Origin: Todiramphus chloris collaris
Taxonomy: Eukaryota; Chordata; Aves; Coraciiformes; Alcedinidae
Assembly: GCA_025345505.1 (NCBI GenBank)
Contig: JANVCC010000076.1
Span: 12,540,057-12,604,056, forward strand
DNA: 64,000 nucleotides
Reading direction: 5' to 3'
Part shown: positions 10,613 through 23,872 of the stretch, one piece after another
Numbering within the stretch: the first letter of the stretch is position 1
Layout of the letters: each line of letters begins with the position of its first letter
Program-made: the position numbers and the translations under genes
The notes under the pieces: model-generated
Databases searched by the model: none
Told to the model about the DNA's origin: nothing
The model's input: the letters and a program-made list of their open reading frames with translations, nothing else

Positions 10613-13600
10613 AGTTTCTCTTTTATCGCTGTCTAGCATCTGCTATAAAACTAAAAAAAGTAATTTCTAGTGGGAGTCCAACCTGCAGCACTAACTTCTA
10701 TTTAGGGTTTGTGTGTTCTCACAGATTGCTCAGCAGCAGTGAGGCTAAGGTGAGACCAGGAAGAGAGACAAAATACTGCAGCTTCATCTTGTGACATCAG
10801 AAATAGAAGTAAGTGGCATTAATTTGCAAGTTTGTCTTCAGAAAACAAAGTCAATACCATCCCTTGGTGCCTAACTGGTCTTTCAGGTTGCTTATTGTGT
10901 ATGTATGTGTGTGTGTTTACTGAGGAACAAGTTAATTTTTAACTCAGCTAATTTTAGCAGAGGTGAGTTGTAGAGATCCCCAGGAACCAGCCAAATTCAA
11001 CATTTAACTGTGTTCTTTCTTTCTCATGGGGCCTGTCATGAAAGTGATGGTGATCCACATGGCTACAAAAAAAACAACCAAAAAAAGCAAAAGGAAATAT
11101 TTTTTTTGTGGATGAGCTGAGGACCCCACATTTGCTCCTTTCCTCTATGTATTCCATGCCATCACTTTCAACAGCCACATAAATAAATGCTCCTCAAACA
11201 AGCTCTTTTGTTGAGGAGCAGAAAAGTCTTACATGAAATGTTAAAATACTCAGGTTTGAGGGAAGAGGTGTGATGTTGCTGAAAACTTCCATGAGACTAG
11301 TTTTGTGCCATAGCCCTTCGTTGTTTTATGTATCCAGAGTTTCATGCAGATCCTGAGTGGAAAACATTCACCGTTGCCCCTTTGATAAAAGCTTCATTAA
11401 ACTGTTTAAAACCACTAACTTTCTTCCTTACTTGGGAGGAAATTTCACATTACACCAACAAATTAACTTCCCATTTTGGAATACTTGTATTTAGTTATAG
11501 CCAGATAAGTTTCACTTATAACTGAAGGAAATGCTTGAACAGTGCCATCTTTAATCATGAAAACTGCCCTGAAGCAGCTAATGATGAAAGCCAGACATTT
11601 TCCTGCTATAAATGGGTCCCCTTGGCCCAAAACACAATTCCAAGCATTACAAAGCTCAGCTACATTTTGATGGACCATTTCCAAATAAAGCAGAAGAGGC
11701 ACGTGAACATATCTTTCCATAAACATTTCCCTCTCTTCAACATTTCCCAGAAACTGTGATTCTAACAGAGACCAGATCTAGCAGAGCAGATTCAGGCAAA
11801 ATACAATTTGCATTTAAATCAGCGAGAGCTACTGGGTGACTAGCATGAAGCATTAAACCACATGTACTTATTAGCATCTAACAGAAACGTGTATTTTAAA
11901 ACAGATGGGAGAAGTTGAAAGAAAATTGAATCACAAAATAAGATCATTTACATAAACACTTCCTTTTCTAATCAGCTACCACTGTGTCAGTGTCAACTAG
12001 GGTACTGAGGAATATAATTCATTTCCTCATCTCAAAATCTAAATATATGGCTTGCTTCACTCCCTACATCACCCCCCTTTTCACAGGTGCTTTACTTTTC
12101 CACAGTGTTTCCCCTCGGTTAGATAAAAAAAAAAAATCAAAGCAGACCATTTTTTGTTCTTCCATCCTTCCAAGCAGTAGAGCTCTCTGCACCACTGAAA
12201 GAACCCCTATCTTTTTACAGGGAGAGATATTCTGGGACTACATTTCAGACTTATTTTTTTCATATAGCTGCCTCCCGCACCAGATCACCACCATAATAGC
12301 TTGGGAAAACACCTTAAAAAGTACAACCATGGAATTAAAAAGCAGAACATGGTGATTCCATCTTTCTCAGTTACATTCACATTTCTTGGTTTACATAGTA
12401 AGTAAGCTACCAGTGCCTTGTGCTCAAATTGCTCAGCTACAAAGAAGCTCTATTTTTCCTCCCCTTCCCCATCACTTTCATTGACAAGATTTATGCAACC
12501 AGGATTTAACCACTAGTTTGACCACATCATGAACCAGAACATCGCTTGAAATGCTCTTCAGTGGCAATGGTGTTTGAGAACTGACTTGCTGGTAAGAAAT
12601 ACAGGTAAGAATTAGAGTATCAGTAAAACCCAGGCATCACAAGAAGCAAGGATACTTAAAATGTACTAGCATGCAACAATGATTGTCAAAGCTAATTAAA
12701 AAATCATCACATAAAAATGATATTCCCTTACCTGACAGAGCTTTCAACAGCATACATCGTATACGCCACCAAGTGCTATAAGAAAATATGATTCAGTGAC
12801 TTCTTTTCCTTAAAGAACAGAGAAGATCAATGCAGGGCCCTGCTCATCTTGTTCATCTGTAAGCTGTTGAACCTGCCATCCCCTACCCAGGTCCTGGTGC
12901 TGATCTGCCCCAGCTGACAGCAGGGAGTGATTTCTCCTGTAGGACTCCCACAGGGTAAAACTTCTTTGGTGCTCAGGATATAGCAGAGTGCTCTTCTTTT
13001 TTCCCTGGAAAAGGAGCATACCCTTGAGGTTACCATGAAGTTCCTCAAAGGACTCTGGGTGAGAGGGCTGCTAGGCTGGAGCTGCAGAAAGATGAGGTAA
13101 TTATTGTTTGAAGTGTGTTCAGCCTAGGTCTAAAAGCTGTGAAACAATTACAGGCGTTACTTTAAACTTCTGGGAAAGGCAGTAGCTGTTTTTTTCTCAT
13201 TTCTGGTGTAATTCAGAGTGGTTTCATAAGGGTTTTGATCTGCAGTAATTTGAAAATACTAAAACAGGCCATGGAATTTAACCCCAGGCTTTTGTCTTTA
13301 TTTCTAATGTTACAGCGCTGCAAATATTACAACAACCTAGAAATGAGATTTTGCATGAAAATACTCACTGTAGTCACTTCTCTGCTCTTGTTGTCCATGT
13401 TCTCAGCAAACAGAAGAGGATCAAGGTTGAAGAAGTCAGGCTAAATACATGAATAAGGCCAAAAGATTGGCATACAATTTTGTAGATACAGGGATGAGTT
13501 GCAAAATCATTAGCTCACTCCCCTACATCAGGTTATCAGCAATTATTTATATGCAGAAAAGAAACTGCTACCAATTTATGAAGAAATAGACATGTATTTG

Positions 13601-16057
13601 TTCTCACATATATAAAAGAATAAAACTTCCACCTATTGTTTTCCCAGCTGGAAGCCAATCCATGCTACTTTTTGCTGCAGCACTGAAGATTTCTTGAAAA
13701 GCTTTATAGTTAATTGAGTTGCAGCATCAATATGTAGGATCCTCCATTTTTCATAAACCTTTTTTAAAGTGGAAAGGAAAAGAAGAGTGAGAAAAGAACA
13801 GATGAACCTGTTCAAAGGTTCTGACAGTGTTATTTCCCCCAGCAGTCTTCACAACTACAATTATGCATGGTTCTTTCAAGGCCTTTGGAAGTAGGAAGCT
13901 GCCTGACTTCAAGCCCTGGGTGCCATGCTATAAATGCAAGACAAACTGAGTGCTTCCATCCTCCATTAAGATTTCAAGCTTGTTTCTGTGGGACTATCAT
14001 CTGTTGGCTTCTCGCCACACTTCTTTCCAATGGCAGCTGATTTTTAAGGTGGGCTACTGGGCTTTCACTGTTGCAGGACCTCTGAGGCAGCTGTCTGCTC
14101 AGTGAGTTCACTCCTCTTTCAGTTCCTAGAGACAATTATAATACTGAATGTTACAAAGCTAAGGCAGCTCACATACAGATGGCAAAAACTGTCGGTGTAG
14201 CAGGAAGGGACTGGTAAACATTTAATAGTGCCAGCTGCTCTAAATCCTGTGCACATGCAGGGCAAGGAAAAGCATTAAAACCTTCTCCTTGCACAGGAAC
14301 TAGCTGTGAGCTCCTGGTTGGAGGAATTTCAGCAAATACCTTTCAAACTGCCTTTCTGAGGGCTCCAAGGCAAAACCAGTCCAGCGTCTCCTGCATTCTC
14401 TCTGAAACCCTTCTTATGAGGGATCTCTCCCTTTTAGGACTTCAGTTTGAAGCTTTCCCTAAGACTGGTAATCTGAGGAAAACAATGGTAGAGTGATCTT
14501 CTGCTACATCAAGAGAACAACCACCTTCTCAAGACAGATGTTAGAGTTCACTGCTTTGGAGTTTCACTGTGCTTGCTTCTGTCAGCACACAGAATACCTC
14601 TAAGACAGCTGTCTCTGGAAGGAAATAGCTCTAGGAACCAAAAGGCCAACCAACAAAAATTACTTTAAAAATCTGCCTCCTGCTTTTATAAAAATGATGG
14701 AACAGAATTAAATGTTTGCTTACTGATCAAAACTGATTTAAGCCATGATTAATTGGTTTTAAAATCTCAAATGGCAGGTTCATTCCTGGCTAAACAGAGA
14801 AATAGCAGTTGGCTTTCCGCTCCCAAATATTTATGATGGTAAGCTTTACTTGACATCCCTTTTCTAAACATTTTGCTTTCCCGAAGTCCTGAGCTGACAT
14901 AAGAGGGAATAACTTACACTGCACAGGAAATATTGCTGGACACTGAGTCTGAATCCTGCACAGTTCAAGAAGTTTTCCCCTTCCTCAAGTGCCTTGCTCC
15001 AGCTCCAGCTGGGTTTTCTGGAGTACCACTGTAGTTCAGTCCTTAGGTAAGGTACTAAGGAGGAGGGAGGTATTTAAACATGGAGAACAGGTTTGTTGCA
15101 TTGGGAGCTTTCCTAGTGACTTGCTTTATAGTGATATATTGTTTACTAATTCCAGTTTTCTGAACTTATGCAGTGTGACTGCCATTTAGCAGCACCTTAC
15201 TGTACAAAGAGACACACTGAAATAGTTTGTTGCAGTAAGGCAGCAGGCCTTGTAAAAAGAGATGTGGATCCCTATTCATCTTCGTAGGAAGATCTTCATT
15301 TTTCAGACAGGGACCATTCGTGGGCACTGTTTAATGTCACACAGGGATGCTTAAAGTCCAGGTTGGTCTGAAAAACTTCCTGCATTGTAAAATGTCACTG
15401 TACACATCACTGTCGTTATTATTATTATTACTACTGTTATTAGATTTACTCTTCCTATGATATACACAGCTCTGTGGTCTATATGTGCTCACTGTACAGC
15501 CACAACTACTGCTCCTTTCCTTTCTGCTCCAAAGCAAGCCATGAGTACTGAAGGCCACTTCCTCCTTTGTGATCAAAATGTCATCAAGATGCAAAAAATA
15601 AATAGACCTCTTTATCCTGGGAAGGCAGAGCCAACAAGGCTGTCAAGAGCACGGTGGAAAATTGAAGTAATAGGATACTGGAAAAATTACAGTTAGTGGA
15701 GAATGAAATCTATTGCTTCTATGTTTAACAGCCCTGTGGAGAACAGGAACAGCTTTTCTGCAGAAGGATTTGATGTCGTTGCCAAAAATTTGAATTGACA
15801 CCTTAAAATAACCTGACAAAGGAGACAAAAAAAAACCCACTCCAAAACAAACAAAAAAAAAGATTTCATTTTGAAAGACTGTATCAGAGTTAGCTCAAAT
15901 TAGTCCATTTTGGTACTGCTGCCCGCAGCTATGAGTTGGGAAAATGTGCTATTAACTGCAGATTTTGGTACAAGTTCATGGAAAAGCTGGAGAGTTATTC
16001 ATCAGGGATAGCTGCTTTGAGTAATATGTTTGGAAATCCTAATATTTACTAAACCCT

Positions 16058-16084
16058 CCCCCACCTCACTAGGTGGGGGGGGGG
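16058..16084. repeat. C/G-rich inverted repeat ending in a G run
   Basis: CCCCCACCT, a four-base loop CACT, then AGGTGGGGG form a perfect 9-bp stem. The right arm runs on into a stretch of ten G (16075-16084). The surrounding sequence is AT-rich. It could form a hairpin, or the G run could have expanded after the inverted repeat arose. No gene is adjacent. Confidence 0.85.
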
Positions 16085-16929
16085 ATTTTACTTTCTTCAA
16101 ATAATAAAGTCAGTCTGATTCTTCCATACAGACACTTTTCAAGACATTCTGGTGGAACTCTCATTATTTTGCATTTATTAAGGCTGGGTTTTTAAAGTTT
16201 TATTTCTGGAAAAAAAAAAACAAGACAATGCCTCAGTGTCTTAATGCCTCAACTAGTCTTACACATTTTGGTGTTTATTCCTGCAATACTTAAAACACTG
16301 TAAACATGTTTGCATCTGATATAGAGACAATCACCTATGCTTTTAATATAGACAACAACAGGGACAGTGTATGTTTTTTCATATTACAATAAAAAATGGC
16401 AATTCCACTAGTTGCACAGGTTGCCTTTGCATTCAGTATATTTATTTTAGTTTGAAGAAAAATCTGTAAAAGAATCAGCTGCAAATATAGCAAGAAAAAT
16501 TAAGCTAGTGAGATGTATCAACATCCATGTTGCCAAGTAGAGCAGCTCAAGAATGAAGCATCTTTTGAAAATCCAGGCTTCACCTCCTGGGACCTTACTT
16601 GAGACCCATCACTAAGTGTCCTCAGTACTTCAGAAAATGCAGTGCCCGGTATAAAATGTGCAACAGCCAAACATCTTTATTGCTGTCTTCTGGACACAAA
16701 GTTTTTGCCAGTTGCTATCACCTAGTAAAGCTTTTAATAAGTGTACAGATATAAAATCTAATCTGAATTAGAAAATAAAATGACTAATTACATTCTGCTA
16801 TCTACATTTTCCCTGAGGTTTCAGTATTTCCTGCTTTCTTCTCAAACTGTAGTATGTTTTCTACTAGCTATTTAAATTAATAACAAATTACATAATACAC
16901 AAAATATCTTTTGGTTTCCTCAGGGGGAG

Positions 16930-17227
16930 GAGACAGAGAAATCAGGAGTAAAGTTGATCCCTAGAAGAAGGGAGAGGTGGGGTGGAAGATCTTTTAAGAT
17001 TTAGTTTTTATTCCTTATTATCCCAGTCTAATTTGGTAGTAAAAATTAAATTAATTTTCCCCAAATTGAGTCTGTTTTGCCTGTGGCAGTAAGCAATAGG
17101 TGAGTGATCTCTCCCTCCTCATCTTGACCCATGAGCTTTTTGTTATACTTTTCTCTCCTCTGCCTATCTGAGAGGTGATAGAGAAGCTTTGGTGGGCACT
17201 TGGTGTCCAACAAAGGTTAACCACCAT
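16930..17227 (+). mobile_element. Old ERVL-type LTR, 3' portion
   Basis: The order of segments matches a common bird ERVL LTR. It begins with 'aaatcaggagtaaagttgatcc', then 'ttttaagatttagtttttatt', then a 'taaaaattaaattaattttcccc' stretch. Next come 'gagtctgttttgcc', 'gtgagtgatctctccct', 'cttgacccatgagc', 'tatacttttctctcc', and finally 'gtgatagagaagctttggtgggcac' ending at AACCACCA. The last 60 bases resemble the 3' end of the LTRs at 39681-39893 and 46805-47272, so the three belong to one broad family. The 5' part and any target duplication are not recognisable. It is diverged and noncoding. Confidence 0.75.
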
Positions 17228-17442
17228 GCTATCAAAATGCAGTTTTGAGTTCCTTCAAACTAATATGCAGTAAGACCAAAATGAGGACGTAAAAATATTT
17301 TTTTTAGGCATTTTATCTATCAGAATTTTAATTAAAAAAAATTTGGAGAGCAAATTTTTCTAATTTGTTCAAATCTCTAAAGCAAATTTAGGGGAGAAAT
17401 ACTGAAACACTAAGTATAAAGGATGGTGTGAAATATTTGGTT

Positions 17443-17499
17443 TATTTAGATTTAGATTATTTAGATTATTATTATTATTATTTTAGATTATTTAGATTA
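17443..17499. repeat. ATT/TTTAGA-rich simple repeat
   Basis: The tract mixes ATTTAGATT units with (ATT)n at its core. It lies about 215 bases downstream of the old ERVL LTR. Confidence 0.85.
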
Positions 17500-19875
17500 A
17501 CCTCAAATGCATTTGTGATCATACAGTGTTTATAGCCAACGTGTTCATTGGCATAACATTCCATACTATTACCATATCATTACCATGGTAAGTGTTTGTA
17601 GCATTTGGAAGATTATTTACAATTTATTAATTCAAGAACTGGGAGAAGGAAATACAGAGGAAAGATATATTTGTTCCCTCTACCCTCCCAGAATCTCGTG
17701 GAATTAAAAATCAGTGCCTTACAGCTCGGGGGAAGGCTGACTACTCTCAGGCATAGTCCCTGTTGAACAGCTCGATACAGCACTGGCTTGTGTTTCCACA
17801 GGTACTGCAAGTTCCTAGGAGTCTGTTGAGGAAAATCTTAGAGTGCTTTTGTTTTTAAAAGGTACTATATATGATAATAAATGTAGGGTCATCATTCATT
17901 GCTCTGCAACCATTTAGTTCATACTGCCAAGTCAGATAACTTCTGAGTGTATTACTTTCCTGCTAAGCTCCATCAGAGGTCCCATGAAAATGCATTTTGC
18001 TCTGCCAAACCAAATAATCCGTTGCCAAGAAACACACAGAGCTTTTTAAATAATTCTTCTTGTATCTTTATGCAGTTTTGACAAGAATGGCTTAAATATT
18101 TGATTGAAACGGATAATTAATCAACACCTCCGTTCACAAGTGATCTCCATCTTTGGTGAGAGGAATTTATTTCAAGCATCCTTTGGGTCCACAGGAGTTA
18201 ACTCTTATGAACTTCTTGTGTTACAGAATGCCTTTTGATACTATGTTCTGTAAGAAAGCAAAGGGCTTTAGTGTCTTAGTCCAAGGTATAGGCAAATCCC
18301 AGGCCCCTTTGTTTGCCTCCAACTAGTTGCAAATAATTTTCCTTTATTCAATGCCAGGTCTGTTTATCTTGCAGCTTGCTTACATGAGCAGTAACCATAA
18401 ACTGAGCTAAAATGTAGTTCTGTGGTACTTTAATGGTTCCCTGGTAATTTCTCAAGTATGCTTCCATACCCCACAGTGTGTGCAAGGAATGTGACCTCCT
18501 TACTCTCTTTTTCTCTTCTTCTTCCACCTCTGAATCTCAGATTTACCACAGGGTAAGAATGGATGAATTCAAATAGTCACTGTTGCTAGTCTTCACATGA
18601 ATGGTTTTGCAGGGAGTTTATGTTCTATGCCCTTAAGTTTTTATCACTGTCATTTAGTGTATCTGAGACATTCCAGGCCACAGATTCATACCATCAAACC
18701 GGTGAGAGGGTTAACTCACTCTTGCAGGGACCTATGAAGGGATGGATGGACGGACAGATGGATTCTTTGGTGTTGGGTTGCAGGAAGGGACTGCATGATC
18801 ACTCATGTTTTACTTCAGTTTTCATGGAAAATATGTAACAAAGTGGAATAGTTTTCATTGCAGCTCAGAAATATTAAGGGTTTGTGCCTTATACTAAATA
18901 AATATATTAAATTATAAGGATTAAATATACAGTTTTAAAATACTATCGTTTAAATAAACACAAATATAAAAATTAAGTAAACATTAACTTTGGTAAATAC
19001 ACTAAATGCTAAGGTTTTCTGACAACCACAGTTGGACTCCTATGTCTGAAGACAGCTTGTCTCCTGGTTTCACATTCTTTCTGCTGGAATTTGTAATCTA
19101 TTTTTCAGTGTTTCAGGAGATGAAGAGGTGGTAGGTATCTATGATGAACCAATTCTTATCCTAATTTGAAAGTTCTTTTAAGCTAAACTGATAATTCAAA
19201 AAGCCATCTAGAAAACTTGCAGTGCTGCTGGAGAAAACTCAGCTTCAGACACCAGTCACAGGAAGTATTAGCATGTAGCATCCTAAAAGGGACAGCTGAA
19301 CCAGTAGTAAGAATGATAGTATCTGCAGATGTACTACTGACAGTTTCATCCAGGATTCTTCCAGGATTTCTTCTGTGAAAAAGGATTATCAACACAAAAA
19401 TAATCATGTCTTTGGTGCCTGCAGTGTGAGGAAAGCCATTATCATCAGCCTCTTTGCAAGGACATAGTCACTTCTTGAAACATTTCCTTAAAAACTTTTA
19501 ATTCCCATGCAAAGTTTGTGACTTTCTTTGCACTAGACGTGGCATTCAATTATTTTAATTCTCTAAAATTGAGATTGCCTCTAAAACAAGTATTCCAACA
19601 AAGCTAGTGGAGTAACTGTGGAGTTATGCCAATGAACTCAAGAACAAACTAATCTTTAGAAAACATAGATTTGATGTGCAAGATTGTTGTGCAAGACAGC
19701 ACAAATCTGATGTAATCTCTTTGTTAAGTGTCTTACCCCTTAGGGTCTCCCTAGGCTTTTGTGGCTGTTAGCAAATGGTGTGGACTCAAGCACTAGATGG
19801 CGAAGTTACATAAACTGTGATCATACTACCAGCTCAAAATAAAGGAGTTAAAAGTAATCCACAATTTTGTTTGGG

Positions 19876-19968
19876 AAAAAAACCAAAACAACAAACAAAA
19901 TCCCCAAAAAAACAAAAAAAAAACCCAAAACCACAAACACACACCCCCCACCCCCAACAGCAAAAAAG
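19876..19968. repeat. A/C-rich low-complexity tract
   Basis: A runs are interrupted by C and CC, passing into CACACACCCCCC and CACCCCC. There is almost no G or T on the plus strand. The frames translated through it (PKKQKKNPKPQT-like on plus, repetitive F/G/C on minus) are compositional artefacts. Confidence 0.9.
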
Positions 19969-22900
19969 GTCCTCGGTATCCCTGGGATGCAGAAAAGTGC
20001 TCAGATGTCTTACTGACAGACCTTTCTTTGCCACAGCCTCTCTGAAAGGTTAAAAGGATGGTAGCTGTGCACTCCCTTTATTCCAAAATCACAATGCTCC
20101 AAGGGAGCTTCTGTGCAGGAAAACAGCCATCTAAAACCACTCAGTGGTTTTCAGCTTGTGTCCTATGGAGTATATAGTGCTTCTCAGCAGAGGTCAGGGA
20201 AGGCACTATTGTGATGGAGCAAAAGGGATTCTTTAGTGAAAAGATCTTAATGCACTAACTGTATTTCCCTTGCAAATTACTGGGGGACTTAATTTTTCCT
20301 ACTGCCTCAGAGGTTATGAGGCTGTGTCTGGAGCCTGAAAGGGAAGGTGGGAGCTAGGACTTTTTATTGCAGCAGTTCTAGTTGCACCATTGCCCTTCCC
20401 TGCCATTCTTCTTCTCTTGCAGTATCCTGCTGCCTCTAGTGTCATCCTTGACTAAATATGAGGGGACAGTCCCGGTGTGGACTTACAGGGCATGAAAAAC
20501 TTGGAGGGAAAATTGCACTTTAGTTAGTAACTCTTCCTTGTCCTGTTGCTTCTGGACTGAATCCAGACTTCACAGCAGCAGCTTTTGAGGGAAGGCAAGT
20601 CTGTGGGTGTGTGTGAATTGCACAGTTGGAGAGGAAGGAGACAACATGATTCTGCCAAACTGGGTTTTTGGAAAGGATGGAAGCTGCTAGATTTTGCTGA
20701 GTGATTTGAAATATTTAGTGGTGTCTCTGGCAGGTGGGTTAGGGACCTGGGTGCAAGTACGCAGTGAAGAGTTGAGTGATAAATTGCATCTAATATTATC
20801 AAAAAGCTTTGCGTTCTATACCAAAGCTACAAGCACCAGAAAGTTGGATGATATATATGCATTTGTGAAATCTACACAAGCATGAAAAAACCCACAATAT
20901 CTGTAATTACTATAGAGAGCAGTGCAGAGATATTTTCTCAGTGCCTTTGGGCAAAACCCACTGAAAAACTTCCTAATTAAGAGTTGTCACGGTCCCATGG
21001 TAAGAAGCCCTGAGAAAAACACATCAAATTTTGCTCTGAACACTGCTCTTTGGACAGGAAATAAGCAGCGAATCAATATTGAGCATAATGCTGGAACATC
21101 CCAGAAACCATTTTGTAAATCACACAGTCCTGGTGTTGTAGCAGTTGTGCTTCTATTTCATCTGGCTGTGGATAGTTGCTGTCAGAAGTCTAGCACATAT
21201 GGAGCATTTAATGAATTCTTTTTGAAACATCTGTAAGACATTTTTTTTCACAATTTTAGCACCATTTTTTTTTTTCCTACCTTTATTTGGACCTCCTTGA
21301 AATAGGCATGTCCAGGCCTGGTATCATGTTTCCACCAGAGATATGGGGACAGGTGAGAGTTCTGAGGGTCAGTTATTCAATAGCATGTGAATGTCACAAA
21401 AGTTGCCACGGCCTTTTAGCTGCCACGTGTGGAGATCATTGCTGTCGTGCCTTTCATGAGGGGACAATTACCTGCTTTGGCAGTGCAGCGAGCAGAAAGC
21501 AGCCTCTAGCAGAATATTCTCGAGACACTTTCTTCCTCAAAATTCCTACTGTGGGACTTTCCACAGCTGGAAAGTCTTATCCAGTGCATGAGAGTAATTG
21601 CTCTGCTTACAGAGTAAACCAGAATAGGAAAAAAAGGAGGAAAATATCCTTGCTAGATTTTTAAGCATCCAAATAGATGTCCAGGCTATGTATTGAGTAC
21701 TCTGCTATTAGAACATGAAGGCAATAGATAAAAATACTGGCTGTTGCTAAAAATCCTTGGCCAGAAATTACCATCCACTAGAGTCTGTAAAGAGTTTCTC
21801 CAGTGGGAGAAATACAAGGTATGGAAAACGCTTTGTTTTCATCTTCTCACACATGACTTCATGTTTTTTTTAATATGATGACAAGATTGATTTCAGCAAC
21901 AGGCTTTCACTTAGGTTTGTGTTAGAGAGCTTATTCTTTATGTAAAATACAGGATAGAAACCCTACCAATGATTTCTTCTGTCAGTGTTGTTATTTATGA
22001 CATTAATCAAAAGTTGCTGTAATTAAGCTGCTTCTATAGACCTGTGTTTAGCCAGATGTTGCTGTCTGCTTGTTTATTTCTTGGGGAAGTAGGCTGTGAA
22101 TACTTACAAAATGTTTCAGAGAAGTAGATTTTGTTCCAGGACAAAAAGTCTTGAAACCCTTTCTTCTGCCCTTCCTGGTTCTCATTTTCCTGTTTCTATG
22201 CTTTCCTCCTGCAAACTGTTTTTTCAGAAAGTACCTGCCAAGTAAGTCCACATGGGGATGCTGCTGATGGCTCTGCATGGACCACAAAGATCTATTGCCA
22301 GTGACTCTTATGGAGGGAGTGACATAGTATTGAAATCCCCTTCCCACTGTCAGGAAAGCAAGAGCTTTCCTTCTGGCTTGTGTAACTTCTCCCAGGACTG
22401 CATTAGGGGTAGCTGTTACTGGTTTGTCTGGATTGATCATTCCTAGGGCCTTAATTTGTTCTGTGGTTGATCTGTCCTTTGATTGCCTGAAGTTTTTTTC
22501 AAGTGACTGCTTTTATGATGTGTGACTTATATTCGTTTCCTTTGTGTGGGCCATCACTGCAGACTGCCTATTGATTGTGGCAATTCTCATCAATTAAATC
22601 TTATGGGTAGAAATACATACACACATATGTAGTTTAGTAATTTAAAAAAAAAATATAACAACAAAGAATGTAAAGGACCAAGATTCTAGATACAAACACT
22701 TAGCAGGAGTCAGGGAGTTAGTTTAATCAATGCAGTATTGTAAATACCAGTTGAATAGTCTAATTATTTACTAATACCTGGTGTTGATTCTTACTTAGAC
22801 CAACTATTTGTCAATAAAAAAAATCATTATGCAAGCATTAGTAGCATTCAGATAAAAGTCTTTGAAGCAATAAAAAAGGTCCTGTGATTACTGGGTAATT

Positions 22901-23185
22901 CTGAAGGAAGTTATCAGTAGCTATGAAGTATTTATGGCATCCACAGGCTCTCAGAAGTAGTTGAAGCCAGCAACTCTATGAAAGAATCAGGACTATTAAA
23001 TTTTTTAGCCATTTTACATTTTTCTCATTTCTGCTGAGTTTTGATGAAGTAAAATATGTATTCTCTGAATTATTCATTGTAAGGAACAAAACTTCAACAT
23101 CCATGGAGGTTTGTATTGGAACTTTATGTTAGAGACTTAGGAGTTTATTTCCACTCCACTATGGTCTTGCAAATAGAAATGTCAT

Positions 23186-23290
23186 CGTGCTGAGGGACAT
23201 GGTTTAGTGGTGGACTTGACAGTGCTGGGTTAGTGGTTGGACTTAATCTTAAAGGTCTTTTCCAAACCAAAATGATTCTATGATTCTAAG
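23186..23290 (+). mobile_element. CR1 LINE 3' terminus
   Basis: It carries a 'tgctgagggacatggtttagtgg' start, 'ggttggacttaatcttaaaggtctttt' and the terminal repeats ATGATTCTATGATTCTAA. This is a typical 5'-truncated CR1 tail of about 100 bases. It is the first of three CR1 ends within 700 bases. Confidence 0.85.
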
Positions 23291-23440
23291 ACAGATAATA
23301 CATTACACAAATATCAGAGGCTAGTTCAAAGCAAAGCAAAATTCCTATGTGGAATAATGCAAAAGGGGACATATGCACGGTAGGATGGCAATTAATGGTT
23401 TCCAGTGCAGATTCACTAACAGAAGCTCTTTGTCTGACTG

Positions 23441-23630
23441 AAGAATGGTGAGGCATTAGAACAGACAGTCCAGAGAGGTGGTGGAGTCGCCATCCCTGGA
23501 GGTGTTCAAAAAACCTGTAGACGTGGCACTTCAGGACACAGTTTACTGGTCATGACAATGTTTGTTTGATGATTGGACTCAGTGATCTTTGAGGTCTTTT
23601 CCAACCTTTTTGATTCTATGAAATTATCAA
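23441..23630 (+). mobile_element. CR1 LINE 3' end, second copy
   Basis: It shows the ORF2-end and 3'-UTR pattern 'cagtccagagaggtggtggagtc', 'catccctggaggtgttcaaaaa', 'gttggactcagtgatctttgaggtc'-like segments and 'ccaacctttttgattctatg'. It has the same orientation as the fragment at 23186 but a different subfamily-like tail sequence, so it is probably an independent insertion. Confidence 0.85.
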
Positions 23631-23805
23631 ATATGGGTACTGTATGTGAGCAGTAGCTTCTGTTGAATCCAGACAGCTTCAAACTTTTGCTCTACCAAAA
23701 TTTACTACTCCATAGGGACATCTATTGTATTTCTTTCTGAGTTCAGTGTTCTCCCTTTACATATACGGTGCCAATCACAGTGAAACAGAGGATCTTGGGG
23801 GTTAG

Positions 23806-23872
23806 ATAGAATCATAGAATCATTTTGGTTTGTCTTCAGAACACCTTCCCTTTGGACCCCAGGTATGTTGAA
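23806..23872 (-). mobile_element. Short CR1 LINE 3' end, minus strand
   Basis: TAGAATCATAGAATCATTTTGGTTTG is the reverse complement of a CR1 terminus (CAAACCAAAATGATTCTATGATTCTA). Only about 60 bases are recognisable. Confidence 0.7.

Larger units (their letters stand above)
6988..16929. other. Long noncoding stretch without recognised elements
   Basis: About 10 kb of AT-rich sequence in which I recognise no exon and no transposon. Small features are listed separately: the palindrome at 10595 and the C/G hairpin at 16058. It also holds short homopolymers: an A run near 8361-8373 followed by CCCCAAAACC, and A-rich tracts near 12128-12136 and 15828-15861. The largest open frame is about 145 codons (9149-9586, plus strand), with no recognisable domain. 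Diverged old repeats could be hidden here. Confidence 0.55.
17228..23185. other. Noncoding stretch without recognised elements
   Basis: AT-rich, with no defensible gene or large repeat. It contains an ATT-rich microsatellite at 17443-17499 and an A/C-rich tract at 19876-19968. The longest open frame (22048-22440, minus strand, 130 codons) shows no recognisable domain and no CDS-like context. Confidence 0.55.

Noticed and set aside
19834-20034. Minus-strand Cys/Gly/Phe-rich frame
   Set aside because: It is a compositional artefact of the A/C-rich tract at 19876-19968.
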